Source: Auanema rhodensis (taxonomy: Eukaryota; Nematoda; Chromadorea; Rhabditida; Rhabditidae). From it: 64,000 nucleotides of DNA. Positions 1 through 11,088 of this stretch are shown one piece after another. The DNA is taken from the NCBI GenBank assembly GCA_964057225.1, contig OZ059898.1:248001-312000 (forward strand), given 5' to 3'. Position numbers and translations under genes: made by a program. Each line of letters begins with the position of its first letter. The stretch's first letter is position 1. The notes beneath the pieces were generated by a model. That model was not told the origin of the DNA. It did not search any database and saw only the letters and a program-made list of their open reading frames with translations.

Positions 1-363
1 TCTCTTTATCTTTCACGTGAAGCGAGTTACATACCAAGTGCACATCACGTGTACATTTAATTAGCATAAATTGAAGTTCACGTAAATTTCAAAGTCATGG
101 TTACCATGCACCAATATCAATAAAAATTTGTTTTTAGACTAATATGGACATGGGGAATTTAATTTTGAAAACCGTATCTCTTTATCTTTCACGTGAAGCG
201 AGTTACATACCAAGGGCACATCACGTGTACATTTAATTAGCATAAATTAAAGTTCACGTAAATTTCAAAGTCATGGTTACCATGCACCAATATCAATAAA
301 AATTTGTTTTTAGACTAATATGGACATGGGGAATCTAATTTTGAAAACCGCATCTCTTTATCT

Positions 364-373
364 TTCACGTGAA
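364..373. other. Perfect 10-bp palindrome TTCACGTGAA with E-box/G-box core
   Basis: Example of monomer positions 12-21, present in nearly every unit. The hexamer CACGTG is the canonical site of bHLH-zipper proteins (Cbf1, USF, Myc/Max) and of plant G-box bHLH and bZIP factors; binding here is not shown. The core is changed to CACATG in a small family of units (28707, 31171, 32051, 32755, 36099), a G-to-A change at the CpG. Confidence 0.85.
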
Positions 374-395
374 GCGAGTTACATACCAAGTGCAC

Positions 396-403
396 ATCAC
401 GTG
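396..403. other. ATCACGTG: exact match to CDEI (RTCACRTG)
   Basis: Monomer positions 44-51. The octamer fits the consensus of budding-yeast centromere DNA element I, bound by the bHLH-zipper protein Cbf1. It sits in nearly every unit; rare changes are seen near 26451 (CACGCG), 42641 (CAAGTG), 60768 (CCCGTG) and 63231 (CATGTG). An 8-base motif repeated by tandem amplification counts as one chance event, so the resemblance may be coincidental. Confidence 0.6.
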
Positions 404-407
404 TACA

Positions 408-427
408 TTTAATTAGCATAAATTAAA
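408..427. other. Inverted repeat TTTAATT / AATTAAA, 6-nt loop
   Basis: Monomer positions 56-75: arms of seven bases around AGCATA. The frequent variant A73G (as in unit 1, base 73) turns one A-T pair into a G-T mismatch and weakens the stem. Short dyads of this kind are enriched in centromeric satellites that lack CENP-B boxes; extrusion here is inferred, not shown. Confidence 0.8.
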
Positions 428-428
428 G

Positions 429-438
429 TTCACGTAAA
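429..438. other. TTCACGTAAA: third CACGT core
   Basis: Monomer positions 77-86, nine of ten bases identical to the palindrome at positions 12-21. It lies 33 bp after the CACGTG at 46-51, which itself lies 32 bp after the first. Variants include TTTACG (6061, 7821, 9405, 10460, 10813), TCCACG (near 18206 and 25600) and TTCATG (near 50769). Confidence 0.75.
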
Positions 439-447
439 TTTCAAAGT

Positions 448-460
448 CATGGTTACCATG
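448..460. other. Inverted repeat CATGGT-T-ACCATG
   Basis: Monomer positions 96-108, six-base arms around a single T, containing GGTTACC. In the common variant with A at position 109 (CATGAACC instead of CATGCACC) the arms grow to seven bases, TCATGGT and ACCATGA. It is one of the most conserved segments; exceptions include CAGGGTT units (24385, 27377, 29137, 29841) and CCTGGTT units (43745, 49553), which break the dyad. Confidence 0.8.
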
Positions 461-472
461 CACCAATATCAA

Positions 473-488
473 TAAAAATTTGTTTTTA
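473..488. other. A/T-tract hairpin TAAAAA / TTTTTA, 4-nt loop
   Basis: Monomer positions 121-136: six-base arms around TTTG. Rigid A and T tracts of this type influence DNA curvature and nucleosome placement. Variants include T128C in the loop (for example 15796, 19315, 20370, 21075, 23890) and a stem break with TCAAGAAAAA (19656, 20713). Confidence 0.75.
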
Positions 489-3344
489 GACTAATATGGA
501 CATGGGGAATCTAATTTTGAAAACCGCATCTCTTTATCTTTCACGTGAAGCAAGTTACATACCAAGTGCACATCACGTGTACATTTAATTAGCATAAATT
601 AAAGTTCACGTAAATTTCAAAGTCATGGTTACCATGCACCAATATCAATAAAAATTTGTTTTTAGACTAATATGGACATGGGGAATCTAATTTTGAAAAC
701 CGCATCTCTTAATCTTTCACGTGAAGCGAGTTACATACCAAGTGCACATCACGTGTACATTTAATTAGCATAAATTAAAGTTCACGTAAATTTCAAAGTC
801 ATGGTTACCATGCACCAATATCAATAAAAATTTGTTTTTAGACTAATATGGACATGGGGGATCTAATTTTGGAAACCGCATCTCTTTATCTTTCACGTGA
901 AGCGAGTTACATACCAAGTGCACATCACGTGTACATTTAATTAGCATAAATTAAAGTTCACGTAATATTCAAAGTCATGGTTACCATGAACCAATATCAA
1001 TAAAAATTTGTTTTTAGACTAATATGGACATGGGGAATCTAATTTTGAAAACCGCATCTCTTTATCTTTCACGTGAAGCGAGTTACATACCAAGGGCACA
1101 TCACGTGTACATTTAATTAGCATAAATTAAAGTTCACGTAAATTTCAAAGTCATGGTTACCATGCACCAATATCAATAAAAATTTGTTTTTAGACTAATA
1201 TGGACATGGGGAATCTAATTTTGAAAACCGCATCTCTTTATCTTTCACGTGAAGCGAGTTACATACCAAGTGCACATCACGTGTACATTTAATTAGCATA
1301 AATTAAAGTTCACGTAAATTTCAAAGTCATGGTTACCATGCACCAATATCAATAAAAATTTGTTTTTAGACTAATATGGACATGGGAAATCTAATTTTGA
1401 AAACCGCATCTCTTTATCTTTCACGTGAAGCGAGTTACATACCAAGTGCACATCACGTGTACATTTAATTAGCATAAATTAAAGTTCACGTAAATTTCAA
1501 AGTCATGGTTACCATGCACCAATATCAATAAAAAGTTGTTTTTAGACTAATATGGACATGGGGAATCTAATTTTGAAAACCGCATCTCTTTATCTTTCAC
1601 GTGAAGCGAGTTACATACCAAGTGCACATCACGTGTACATTTAATTAGCATAAATTAAAGTTCACGTAAATTTCAAAGTCATGGTTACCATGCACCAATA
1701 TCAATAAAAAGTTGTTTTTAGACTAATATGGACATGGGGAATCTAATTTTGAAAACCGCATCTCTTTATCTTTCACGTGAAGCGAGTTACATACCAAGGG
1801 CACATCACGTGTACATTTAATTAGCATAAATTAAAGTTCACGTAAATTTCAAAGTCATGGTTACCATGCACCAATATCAATAAAAATTTGTTTTTAGACT
1901 AATATGGACATGGGGAATCTAATTTTGAAAACCGCATCTCTTTATCTTTCACGTGAAGCGAGTTACATACCAAGTGCACATCACGTGTACATTTAATTAG
2001 CATAAATTAAAGTTCACGTAAATTTCAAAGTCATGGTTACCATGAACCAATATCAATAAAAATTTGTTTTTAGACTAATATGGACATGGGGAATCTAATT
2101 TTGAAAACCGCATCTCTTTATCTTTCACGTGAAGCGAGTTACATACCAAGTGCACATCACGTGTACATTTAATTAGCATAAATTAAAGTTCACGTAAATT
2201 TCAAAGTCATGGTTACCATGAACCAATATCAATAAAAATTTGTTTTTAGACTAATATGGACATGGGGAATCTAATTTTGAAAACCGCATCTCTTTATCTT
2301 TCACGTGAAGCGAGTTACATACCAAGTGCACATCACGTGTACATTTAATTAGCATAAATTAAAGTTCACGTAAATTTCAAAGTCATGGTTACCATGAACC
2401 AATATCAATAAAAATTTGTTTTTAGACTAATATGGACATGGGGAATCTAATTTTGAAAACCGCATCTCTTTATCTTTCACGTGAAGCGAGTTACATACCA
2501 AGTGCACATCACGTGTACATTTAATTAGCATAAATTAAAGTTCACGTAAATTTCAAAGTCATGGTTACCATGCACCAATATCAATAAAAATTTGTTTTTA
2601 GACTAATATGGACATGGGGAATCTAATTTTGAAAACCGCATCTCTTTATCTTTCACGTGAAGCGAGTTACATACCAAGTGCACATCACGTGTACATTTAA
2701 TTAGCATAAATTAAAGTTCACGTAAATTTCAAAGTCATGGTTACCATGCACCAATATCAATAAAAATTTGTTTTTAGACTAATATGGACATGGGGAATCT
2801 AATTTTGAAAACCGCATCTCTTTATCTTTCACGTGAAGCGAGTTACATACCAAGGGCACATCACGTGTACATTTAATTAGCATAAATTAAAGTTCACGTA
2901 AATTTCAAAGTCATGGTTACCATGCACCAATATCAATAAAAATTTGTTTTTAGACTAATATGGACATGGGGAATCTAATTTTGAAAACCGCATCTCTTTA
3001 TCTTTCACGTGAAGCGAGTTACATACCAAGTGCACATCACGTGTACATTTAATTAGCATAAATTGAAGTTCACGTAAATTTCAAAGTCATGGTTACCATG
3101 AACCAATATCAATAAAAATTTGTTTTTAGACTAATATGGACATGGGGAATCTAATTTTGAAAACCGCATCTCTTTATCTTTCACGTGAAGCGAGTTACAT
3201 ACCAAGGGCACATCACGTGTACATTTAATTAGCATAAATTAAAGTTCACGTAAATTTCAAAGTCATGGTTACCATGCACCAATATCAATAAAAATTTGTT
3301 TTTAGACTAATATGCACATGGGGAATCTAATTTTGAAAACCGCA

Positions 3345-4576
3345 TCTCTTTATCTTTCACGTGAAGCGAGTTACATACCAAGTGCACATCACGTGTACAT
3401 TTAATTAGCATAAATTGAAGTTCACGTAAATTTCAAAGTCATGGTTACCATGCACCAATATCAATAAAAATTTGTTTTTAGACTAATATGGACATGGGGA
3501 ATTTAATTTTGAAAACCGTATCTCTTTATCTTTCACGTGAAGCGAGTTACATACCAAGGGCACATCACGTGTACATTTAATTAGCATAAATTAAAGTTCA
3601 CGTAAATTTCAAAGTCATGGTTACCATGCACCAATATCAATAAAAATTTGTTTTTAGACTAATATGGACATGGGGAATCTAATTTTGAAAACCGCATCTC
3701 TTTATCTTTCACGTGAAGCGAGTTACATACCAAGTGCACATCACGTGTACATTTAATTAGCATAAATTAAAGTTCACGTAAATTTCAAAGTCATGGTTAC
3801 CATGCACCAATATCAATAAAAATTTGTTTTTAGACTAATATGGACATGGGGAATCTAATTTTGAAAACCGCATCTCTTTATCTTTCACGTGAAGCAAGTT
3901 ACATACCAAGTGCACATCACGTGTACATTTAATTAGCATAAATTAAAGTTCACGTAAATTTCAAAGTCATGGTTACCATGCACCAATATCAATAAAAATT
4001 TGTTTTTAGACTAATATGGACATGGGGAATCTAATTTTGAAAACCGCATCTCTTAATCTTTCACGTGAAGCGAGTTACATACCAAGTGCACATCACGTGT
4101 ACATTTAATTAGCATAAATTAAAGTTCACGTAAATTTCAAAGTCATGGTTACCATGCACCAATATCAATAAAAATTTGTTTTTAGACTAATATGGACATG
4201 GGGGATCTAATTTTGGAAACCGCATCTCTTTATCTTTCACGTGAAGCGAGTTACATACCAAGTGCACATCACGTGTACATTTAATTAGCATAAATTAAAG
4301 TTCACGTAATATTCAAAGTCATGGTTACCATGAACCAATATCAATAAAAATTTGTTTTTAGACTAATATGGACATGGGGAATCTAATTTTGAAAACCGCA
4401 TCTCTTTATCTTTCACGTGAAGCGAGTTACATACCAAGGGCACATCACGTGTACATTTAATTAGCATAAATTAAAGTTCACGTAAATTTCAAAGTCATGG
4501 TTACCATGCACCAATATCAATAAAAATTTGTTTTTAGACTAATATGGACATGGGGAATCTAATTTTGAAAACCGCA
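3345..4576 (+). repeat. Seven-unit block, right copy of the 19-unit-offset duplication
   Basis: Matches 1-1232 unit for unit, including GCAAG at 3894, TTAATC near 4054, GGGGGATC near 4201 and CGTAATATTC at 4305. The match fails in the next unit: 1233-1408 ends CATGGGAAATCT...CCGCA, whereas 4577-4752 ends CATGGGGAATTT...CCGTA, which resembles unit 1. The breakpoint is therefore within or near that unit. Confidence 0.93.
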
Positions 4577-5456
4577 TCTCTTTATCTTTCACGTGAAGCG
4601 AGTTACATACCAAGTGCACATCACGTGTACATTTAATTAGCATAAATTAAAGTTCACGTAAATTTCAAAGTCATGGTTACCATGCACCAATATCAATAAA
4701 AATTTGTTTTTAGACTAATATGGACATGGGGAATTTAATTTTGAAAACCGTATCTCTTTATCTTTCACGTGAAGCGAGTTACATACCAAGGGCACATCAC
4801 GTGTACATTTAATTAGCATAAATTAAAGTTCACGTAAATTTCAAAGTCATGGTTACCATGCACCAATATCAATAAAAATTTGTTTTTAGACTAATATGGA
4901 CATGGGGAATCTAATTTTGAAAACCGCATCTCTTTATCTTTCACGTGAAGCGAGTTACATACCAAGTGCACATCACGTGTACATTTAATTAGCATAAATT
5001 GAAGTTCACGTAAATTTCAAAGTCATGGTTACCATGCACCAATATCAATAAAAATTTGTTTTTAGACTAATATGGACATGGGGAATTTAATTTTGAAAAC
5101 CGTATCTCTTTATCTTTCACGTGAAGCGAGTTACATACCAAGGGCACATCACGTGTACATTTAATTAGCATAAATTAAAGTTCACGTAAATTTCAAAGTC
5201 ATGGTTACCATGCACCAATATCAATAAAAATTTGTTTTTAGACTAATATGGACATGGGGAATCTAATTTTGAAAACCGCATCTCTTTATCTTTCACGTGA
5301 AGCGAGTTACATACCAAGTGCACATCACGTGTACATTTAATTAGCATAAATTAAAGTTCACGTAAATTTCAAAGTCATGGTTACCATGAACCAATATCAA
5401 TAAAAATTTGTTTTTAGACTAATATGGACATGGGGAATCTAATTTTGAAAACCGCA

Positions 5457-7216
5457 TCTCTTTATCTTTCACGTGAAGCGAGTTACATACCAAGTGCACA
5501 TCACGTGTACATTTAATTAGCATAAATTGAAGTTCACGTAAATTTCAAAGTCATGGTTACCATGCACCAATATCAATAAAAATTTGTTTTTAGACTAATA
5601 TGGACATGGGGAATTTAATTTTGAAAACCGTATCTCTTTATCTTTCACGTGAAGCGAGTTACATACCAAGGGCACATCACGTGTACATTTAATTAGCATA
5701 AATTAAAGTTCACGTAAATTTCAAAGTCATGGTTACCATGCACCAATATCAATAAAAATTTGTTTTTAGACTAATATGGACATGGGGAATCTAATTTTGA
5801 AAACCGCATCTCTTTATCTTTCACGTGAAGCGAGTTACATACCAAGTGCACATCACGTGTACATTTAATTAGCATAAATTAAAGTTCACGTAAATTTCAA
5901 AGTCATGGTTACCATGAACCAATATCAATAAAAATTTGTTTTTAGACTAATATGGACATAGGGAATCTAATTTTGAAAACCGCATCTCTTCATCTTTCAC
6001 GTGAAGCGAGTTACATACCAAGTGCACATCACGTGTACATTTAATTAGCATAAATTGAAGTTTACGTAAATTTCAAAGTCATGGTTACCATGAACCAATA
6101 TCAATAAAAATTTGTTTTTAGACTAATATGGACATGGGGAATCTAATTTTGAAAACCGCATCTCTTTATCTTTCACGTGAAGCGAGTTACATACCAAGTG
6201 CACATCACGTGTACATTTAATTAGCATAAATTGAAGTTCACGTAAATTTCAAAGTCATGGTTACCATGCACCAATATCAATAAAAATTTGTTTTTAGACT
6301 AATATGGACATGGGGAATCTAATTTTGAAAACCGCATCTCTTTATCTTTCACGTGAAGCGAGTTACATACCAAGTGCACATCACGTGTACATTTAATTAG
6401 CATAAATTAAAGTTCACGTAAATTTCAAAGTCATGGTTACCATGAACCAATATCAATAAAAATTTGTTTTTAGACTAATATGGACATGGGGAATCTAATT
6501 TTGAAAACCGCATCTCTTTATCTTTCACGTGAAGCGAGTTACATACCAAGTGCACATCACGTGTACATTTAATTAGCATAAATTAAAGTTCACGTAAATT
6601 TCAAAGTCATGGTTACCATGCACCAATATCAATAAAAATTTGTTTTTAGACTAATATGGACATGGGGAATCTAATTTTGAAAACCGCATCTCTTTATCTT
6701 TCACGTGAAGCGAGTTACATACCAAGTGCACATCACGTGTACATTTAATTAGCATAAATTAAAGTTCACGTAAATTTCAAAGTCATGGTTACCATGCACC
6801 AATATCAATAAAAATTTGTTTTTAGACTAATATGGACATGGGGAATCTAATTTTGAAAACCGCGTCTCTTTATCTTTCACGTGAAGCGAGTTACATACCA
6901 AGTGCACATCACGTGTACATTTAATTAGCATAAATTAAAGTTCACGTAAATTTCAAAGTCATGGTTACCATGCACCAATATCAATAAAAATTTGTTTTTA
7001 GACTAATATGGACATGGGGAATCTAATTTTGAAAACCGCATCTCTTTATCTTTCACGTGAAGCGAGTTACATACCAAGGGCACATCACGTGTACATTTAA
7101 TTAGCATAAATTAAAGTTCACGTAAATTTCAAAGTCATGGTTACCATGCACCAATATCAATAAAAATTTGTTTTTAGACTAATATGGACATGGGGAATCT
7201 AATTTTGAAAACCGCA
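5457..7216 (+). repeat. 10-mer higher-order repeat, copy 1
   Basis: Ten monomers (1,760 bp) beginning with an A73G unit that ends CCGTA, then a T39G unit, then a CATAGGGAAT unit and a TCTTCATC/TTTACG unit. By line comparison it differs from the adjacent copy at only two places I found: G at 6864 (CCGCGTC) and the last bases (C at 7215). Confidence 0.94.
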
Positions 7217-8976
7217 TCTCTTTATCTTTCACGTGAAGCGAGTTACATACCAAGTGCACATCACGTGTACATTTAATTAGCATAAATTGAAGTTCACGTA
7301 AATTTCAAAGTCATGGTTACCATGCACCAATATCAATAAAAATTTGTTTTTAGACTAATATGGACATGGGGAATTTAATTTTGAAAACCGTATCTCTTTA
7401 TCTTTCACGTGAAGCGAGTTACATACCAAGGGCACATCACGTGTACATTTAATTAGCATAAATTAAAGTTCACGTAAATTTCAAAGTCATGGTTACCATG
7501 CACCAATATCAATAAAAATTTGTTTTTAGACTAATATGGACATGGGGAATCTAATTTTGAAAACCGCATCTCTTTATCTTTCACGTGAAGCGAGTTACAT
7601 ACCAAGTGCACATCACGTGTACATTTAATTAGCATAAATTAAAGTTCACGTAAATTTCAAAGTCATGGTTACCATGAACCAATATCAATAAAAATTTGTT
7701 TTTAGACTAATATGGACATAGGGAATCTAATTTTGAAAACCGCATCTCTTCATCTTTCACGTGAAGCGAGTTACATACCAAGTGCACATCACGTGTACAT
7801 TTAATTAGCATAAATTGAAGTTTACGTAAATTTCAAAGTCATGGTTACCATGAACCAATATCAATAAAAATTTGTTTTTAGACTAATATGGACATGGGGA
7901 ATCTAATTTTGAAAACCGCATCTCTTTATCTTTCACGTGAAGCGAGTTACATACCAAGTGCACATCACGTGTACATTTAATTAGCATAAATTGAAGTTCA
8001 CGTAAATTTCAAAGTCATGGTTACCATGCACCAATATCAATAAAAATTTGTTTTTAGACTAATATGGACATGGGGAATCTAATTTTGAAAACCGCATCTC
8101 TTTATCTTTCACGTGAAGCGAGTTACATACCAAGTGCACATCACGTGTACATTTAATTAGCATAAATTAAAGTTCACGTAAATTTCAAAGTCATGGTTAC
8201 CATGAACCAATATCAATAAAAATTTGTTTTTAGACTAATATGGACATGGGGAATCTAATTTTGAAAACCGCATCTCTTTATCTTTCACGTGAAGCGAGTT
8301 ACATACCAAGTGCACATCACGTGTACATTTAATTAGCATAAATTAAAGTTCACGTAAATTTCAAAGTCATGGTTACCATGCACCAATATCAATAAAAATT
8401 TGTTTTTAGACTAATATGGACATGGGGAATCTAATTTTGAAAACCGCATCTCTTTATCTTTCACGTGAAGCGAGTTACATACCAAGTGCACATCACGTGT
8501 ACATTTAATTAGCATAAATTAAAGTTCACGTAAATTTCAAAGTCATGGTTACCATGCACCAATATCAATAAAAATTTGTTTTTAGACTAATATGGACATG
8601 GGGAATCTAATTTTGAAAACCGCATCTCTTTATCTTTCACGTGAAGCGAGTTACATACCAAGTGCACATCACGTGTACATTTAATTAGCATAAATTAAAG
8701 TTCACGTAAATTTCAAAGTCATGGTTACCATGCACCAATATCAATAAAAATTTGTTTTTAGACTAATATGGACATGGGGAATCTAATTTTGAAAACCGCA
8801 TCTCTTTATCTTTCACGTGAAGCGAGTTACATACCAAGGGCACATCACGTGTACATTTAATTAGCATAAATTAAAGTTCACGTAAATTTCAAAGTCATGG
8901 TTACCATGCACCAATATCAATAAAAATTTGTTTTTAGACTAATATGGACATGGGGAATCTAATTTTGAAAACCGTA
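7217..8976 (+). repeat. 10-mer higher-order repeat, copy 2
   Basis: Directly adjacent tandem copy of 5457-7216 with the same variants in the same order (CATAGGG near 7718, TCTTCATC near 7747, TTTACG at 7821). The final unit, 8801-8976, starts like the tenth unit of copy 1 (T39G) but ends CCGTA like a first unit, so it looks like a recombinant. Confidence 0.93.
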
Positions 8977-9856
8977 TCTCTTTATCTTTCACGTGAAGCG
9001 AGTTACATACCAAGGGCACATCACGTGTACATTTAATTAGCATAAATTAAAGTTCACGTAAATTTCAAACTCATGGTTACCATGCACCAATATCAATAAA
9101 AATTTGTTTTTAGACTAATATGGACATGGGGAATCTAATTTTGAAAACCGCATCTCTTTATCTTTCACGTGAAGCGAGTTACATACCAAGTGCACATCAC
9201 GTGTACATTTAATTAGCATAAATTAAAGTTCACGTAAATTTCAAAGTCATGGTTACCATGAACCAATATCAATAAAAATTTGTTTTTAGACTAATATGGA
9301 CATAGGGAATCTAATTTTGAAAACCGCATCTCTTCATCTTTCACGTGAAGCGAGTTACATACCAAGTGCACATCACGTGTACATTTAATTAGCATAAATT
9401 GAAGTTTACGTAAATTTCAAAGTCATGGTTACCATGAACCAATATCAATAAAAATTTGTTTTTAGACTAATATGGACATGGGGAATCTAATTTTGAAAAC
9501 CGCATCTCTTTATCTTTCACGTGAAGCGAGTTACATACCAAGTGCACATCACGTGTACATTTAATTAGCATAAATTGAAGTTCACGTAAATTTCAAAGTC
9601 ATGGTTACCATGCACCAATATCAATAAAAATTTGTTTTTAGACTAATATGGACATGGGGAATCTAATTTTGAAAACCGCATCTCTTTATCTTTCACGTGA
9701 AGCGAGTTACATACCAAGTGCACATCACGTGTACATTTAATTAGCATAAATTAAAGTTCACGTAAATTTCAAAGTCATGGTTACCATGAACCAATATCAA
9801 TAAAAATTTGTTTTTAGACTAATATGGACATGGGGAATCTAATTTTGAAAACCGCA
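8977..9856 (+). repeat. 10-mer higher-order repeat, truncated copy 3
   Basis: Five units matching 7393-8272 (units two to six of the 10-mer): T39G, CATAGGG near 9302, TCTTCATC near 9331 with TTTACG at 9405, A73G with C109, then A109. A private G-to-C change lies at 9070 (CAAACTCATGG). The next unit, 9857, has A109 where the model has C109, so the match ends there. The offset to copy 2 is nine units, one fewer than between copies 1 and 2. Confidence 0.88.
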
Positions 9857-10384
9857 TCTCTTTATCTTTCACGTGAAGCGAGTTACATACCAAGTGCACA
9901 TCACGTGTACATTTAATTAGCATAAATTAAAGTTCACGTAAATTTCAAAGTCATGGTTACCATGAACCAATATCAATAAAAATTTGTTTTTAGACTAATA
10001 TGGACATGGGGAATCTAATTTTGAAAACCGCATCTCTTTATCTTTCACGTGAAGCGAGTTACATACCAAGTGCACATCACGTGTACATTTAATTAGCATA
10101 AATTAAAGTTCACGTAAATTTCAAAGTCATGGTTACCATGCACCAATATCAATAAAAATTTGTTTTTAGACTAATATGGACATGGGGAATCTAATTTTGA
10201 AAACCGCATCTCTTTATCTTTCACGTGAAGCGAGTTACATACCAAGTGCACATCACGTGTACATTTAATTAGCATAAATTAAAGTTCACGTAAATTTCAA
10301 AGTCATGGTTACCATGCACCAATATCAATAAAAATTTGTTTTTAGACTAATATGGACATGGGGAATCTAATTTTGAAAACCGCA

Positions 10385-11088
10385 TCTCTTTATCTTTCAC
10401 GTGAAGCGAGTTACATACCAAGTGCACATCACGTGTACATTTAATTAGCATAAATTGAAGTTTACGTAAATTTCAAAGTCATGGTTACCATGAACCAATA
10501 TCAATAAAAATTTGTTTTTAGACTAATATGGACATGGGGAATCTAATTTTGAAAACCGCATCTCTTTATCTTTCACGTGAAGCGAGTTACATACCAAGTG
10601 CACATCACGTGTACATTTAATTAGCATAAATTAAAGTTCACGTAAATTTCAAAGTCATGGTTACCATGCACCAATATCAATAAAAATTTGTTTTTAGATT
10701 AATATGGACATGGGGAATCTAATTTTGAAAACCGCATCTCTTTATCTTTCACGTGAAGCGAGTTACATACCAAGTGCACATCACGTGTACATTTAATTAG
10801 CATAAATTGAAGTTTACGTAAATTTCAAAGTCATGGTTACCATGAACCAATATCAATAAAAATTTGTTTTTAGACTAATATGGACATGGGGAATCTAATT
10901 TTGAAAACCGCATCTCTTTATCTTTCACGTGAAGCGAGTTACATACCAAGTGCACATCACGTGTACATTTAATTAGCATAAATTAAAGTTCACGTAAATT
11001 TCAAAGTCATGGTTACCATGCACCAATATCAATAAAAATTTGTTTTTAGACTAATATGGACATGGGGAATCTAATTTTGAAAACCGCA
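10385..11088 (+). repeat. Dimer higher-order repeat, two copies
   Basis: Units 10385 and 10737 share A73G, TTTACG and A109, and each is followed by a near-consensus unit (10561, 10913), giving a 352-bp dimer twice. Unit 10561 has a private TTAGATT. Confidence 0.8.

Larger units (their letters stand above)
353..528 (+). repeat. Representative consensus monomer (unit 3)
   Basis: This unit carries the commonest base at every variable position I compared, so it serves as reference; monomer position 1 equals base 353. In order it holds a pyrimidine-rich start, palindrome TTCACGTGAA (positions 12-21), GTGCAC (38-43), CACGTG (46-51), an inverted repeat (56-75), TTCACGTAAA (77-86), an inverted repeat around GGTTACC (96-108), an A/T-tract hairpin (121-136), a G-run (152-155) and GAAAACCGCA at the end. 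The five CpGs are at positions 16, 23, 48, 81 and 173. Main variable positions: 7 (T/A/C), 22 to 25, 39 (T/G), 73 (A/G), 109 (C/A), 128 (T/C), 152, 153 and 155 (G/A), 159 (C/T), 168 (A/G), 173 (C/T) and 175 (C/T). Confidence 0.95.
1..1232 (+). repeat. Seven-unit block, left copy of a 19-unit-offset duplication
   Basis: Seven monomers with an ordered set of private variants: A73G with CCGTA end (unit 1), T39G (unit 2), GCAAG at 550-554 (unit 4), TTAATC at 710 and GGGGGATC near 857 (unit 5), CGTAATATTC at 961 (unit 6) and T39G (unit 7). The same order and the same rare variants recur 3,344 bp (19 units) to the right. The copy may extend left of the window. Confidence 0.93.

Noticed and set aside
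396-403. A budding-yeast point centromere (CDEI-CDEII-CDEIII)
   Set aside because: Only the CDEI octamer matches. I see no CDEIII with its TTTCCGAAA-type core, and point centromeres are single-copy, not satellite arrays.
463-476. CCAAT box and AATAAA polyadenylation-like motif in each unit
   Set aside because: Both are short, AT-biased matches with no gene or TATA arrangement around them. Variants such as CACAAATATC and TCAAGAAAAA destroy them without any pattern suggesting constraint.
353-528. Possible protein-coding frames inside the array
   Set aside because: Every frame meets conserved stops, and since the period is 176 bp (not a multiple of three) one conserved stop blocks all three frames within 528 bp. 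Any short open stretch is a periodic shadow.
509-528. CENP-B box-like sequence TTGGAAACCGCA in the A168G units
   Set aside because: It resembles the right part of YTTCGTTGGAARCGGGA (11 of 17 in full alignment by hand), but the essential TTCG is absent and CGGG reads CCGC. Not a functional box by known rules.
1-4576. Assembly duplication as the explanation of identical blocks
   Set aside because: Copies carry private differences (for example 6864, 9070, 26451, 42849, 50769), so at least most are real. It cannot be fully excluded for the 19-unit-offset copy or the 10913-12144 run without reads.
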